A stretch of DNA of 64,000 bases from Hippopus hippopus (Eukaryota > Mollusca > Bivalvia > Cardiida > Cardiidae), in NCBI GenBank assembly GCA_946811185.2, contig OX328107.1, positions 15,341,565 to 15,405,564 on the forward strand. The letters are read 5' to 3'. The notes beneath the pieces are model-generated. The model had not been told where the DNA came from. It was given only the letters and a program-made list of their open reading frames with translations, and ran no database searches. This document shows, piece after piece, positions 63,189 through 64,000 of the stretch (within the stretch, counting starts at the first letter, position 1; every line of letters begins with the position of its first letter). The translations under genes and the position numbers were made by a program.

Positions 63189-64000
63189 CTAAAGGGGAAA
63201 AGATCCACTTTTACCAAGCAGTCTTGAGTTTAAACAAAAATTTAACCTCTTTAACAAACAATCCTGAATTGTAACCATCTTGTGGGAGAAAGTTTCTGAA
63301 AAGATTGCAAAGAAAGAAGAAAATGCTGATAACCATCATTTTCCATTTTTTCCACAATGCTTTCTACCCTCCAAGAGGACTTCAGCTCATTTGTACCAGT
63401 TTAAAATTTGTGATCTGTAAATGTTTTGAATTTGGAGGTGTCTAAGATTTGTCAATAGAGAAAAACTTGATAAATTTTCATCATTGCATTGACAGTTTAA
63501 AAGAGATTACACACATGGCTTGTTTTATTTTTTTTTAAAGTTTTGCAACAGTTTTTCAGTTATCTCTTTACCAGATTATAAAATTTAACATTTGTCTAGA
63601 TTGGAGACATTCGAATATAACAAATTAATCCTTAAAGTGCCTTTCATAACTAAAGTTCCCTTTGCTGCACCACTGTAGATTAAGATCAGGCTGCACAAAA
63701 AAATGTGCTGCCTGATCTTTGATCTACACTGTCTGTTTCGTTGAAACACTTTAGCAAAGAGCAACCATAGAATCATGATTATTTGGATCTTATTTCTTCT
63801 CTGAAAATATCTTTTGAGTTTATTTGGCTCTCTAAAAGTTAACAAGGCTAAAATTACAGGAATTTTTTTTGAAAAGGAACATAATTCTGTGGAAAAATGA
63901 GAAACTGCTGGTTATCTGCATTTTCTCTTCTTTCCATAATGTTTTCTGTCTCAGGGTCCTTAGCACCTGGATTTGTTTAGTGAAGGGTTAAATAACCTAC
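63189..64000. repeat. KIF27 intron at window edge
   Basis: MITE-A at about 63245-63460 and a further one ending GTGAAGGGTTAA near 63991. A palindromic ACTGTAGATTAAGATCAGGC ... GATCTACACTG copy at 63674-63735. The next exon was not found. Confidence 0.55.

Overview
The window is animal nuclear DNA, most likely from a bivalve mollusc. The evidence is AT-rich, intron-containing genes (a KIF7/KIF27-type kinesin and a clan-3-like cytochrome P450), tRNA-derived SINEs ending in AATCAATCA-type tails, and repeat families of the kind I associate with heterodont bivalves. The species call is inference; the eukaryotic call is firm.

Layout. Two minus-strand coiled-coil exons (466-1896) start the window. 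A repeat-rich stretch follows, holding a decayed Tc1-like transposon (about 7320-9360) split by a 1.25-kb element with a 9-bp target duplication. Next is an intronless P450 gene (10036-11583), a SINE with clear target duplication, and an intact TTAA-flanked MITE. From 14388 to 28073 lies a Polinton/Maverick, a virus-like DNA transposon, bounded by a 6-bp duplication (CATGTC). From 28 to 64 kb come three plus-strand exons of an unrecognised host gene (37341-41846) and the last seven exons of a KIF7/KIF27 orthologue on the minus strand (63188-55445). These sit among roughly 50 copies of one foldback MITE, a second palindromic MITE, a mariner-like element and several kilobase-long tandem-repeat elements.

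The Polinton. Long terminal inverted repeats (about 1.56 and 1.8 kb) each begin with a 55-bp palindrome and each carry one copy of a small gene reading outward. The interior is one minus-strand block: packaging ATPase, basic KKSP-repeat protein, two conserved structural-type proteins, chromodomain integrase, two-pass membrane protein, penton-type minor capsid protein, basic pX/pVI-like protein, double-jelly-roll major capsid protein, a CxxC/HxxC protein and an adenovirus-type cysteine protease. All of these are uninterrupted. The protein-primed DNA polymerase is reduced to a central palm fragment. The element therefore looks packaging-competent but unable to replicate by itself.

Most novel observation. 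Downstream of the major capsid gene, and in arrays downstream of both TIR genes, are 16-nt hairpins (6-bp stem, UUUC loop, mostly followed by AACCCA or AACCA) that closely resemble the 3' stem-loop of replication-dependent histone mRNAs. Those in the TIR arrays are followed by a CACGAAAG box resembling the histone downstream element. If functional, the element would use SLBP/U7-type 3' processing and tie its expression to S phase.
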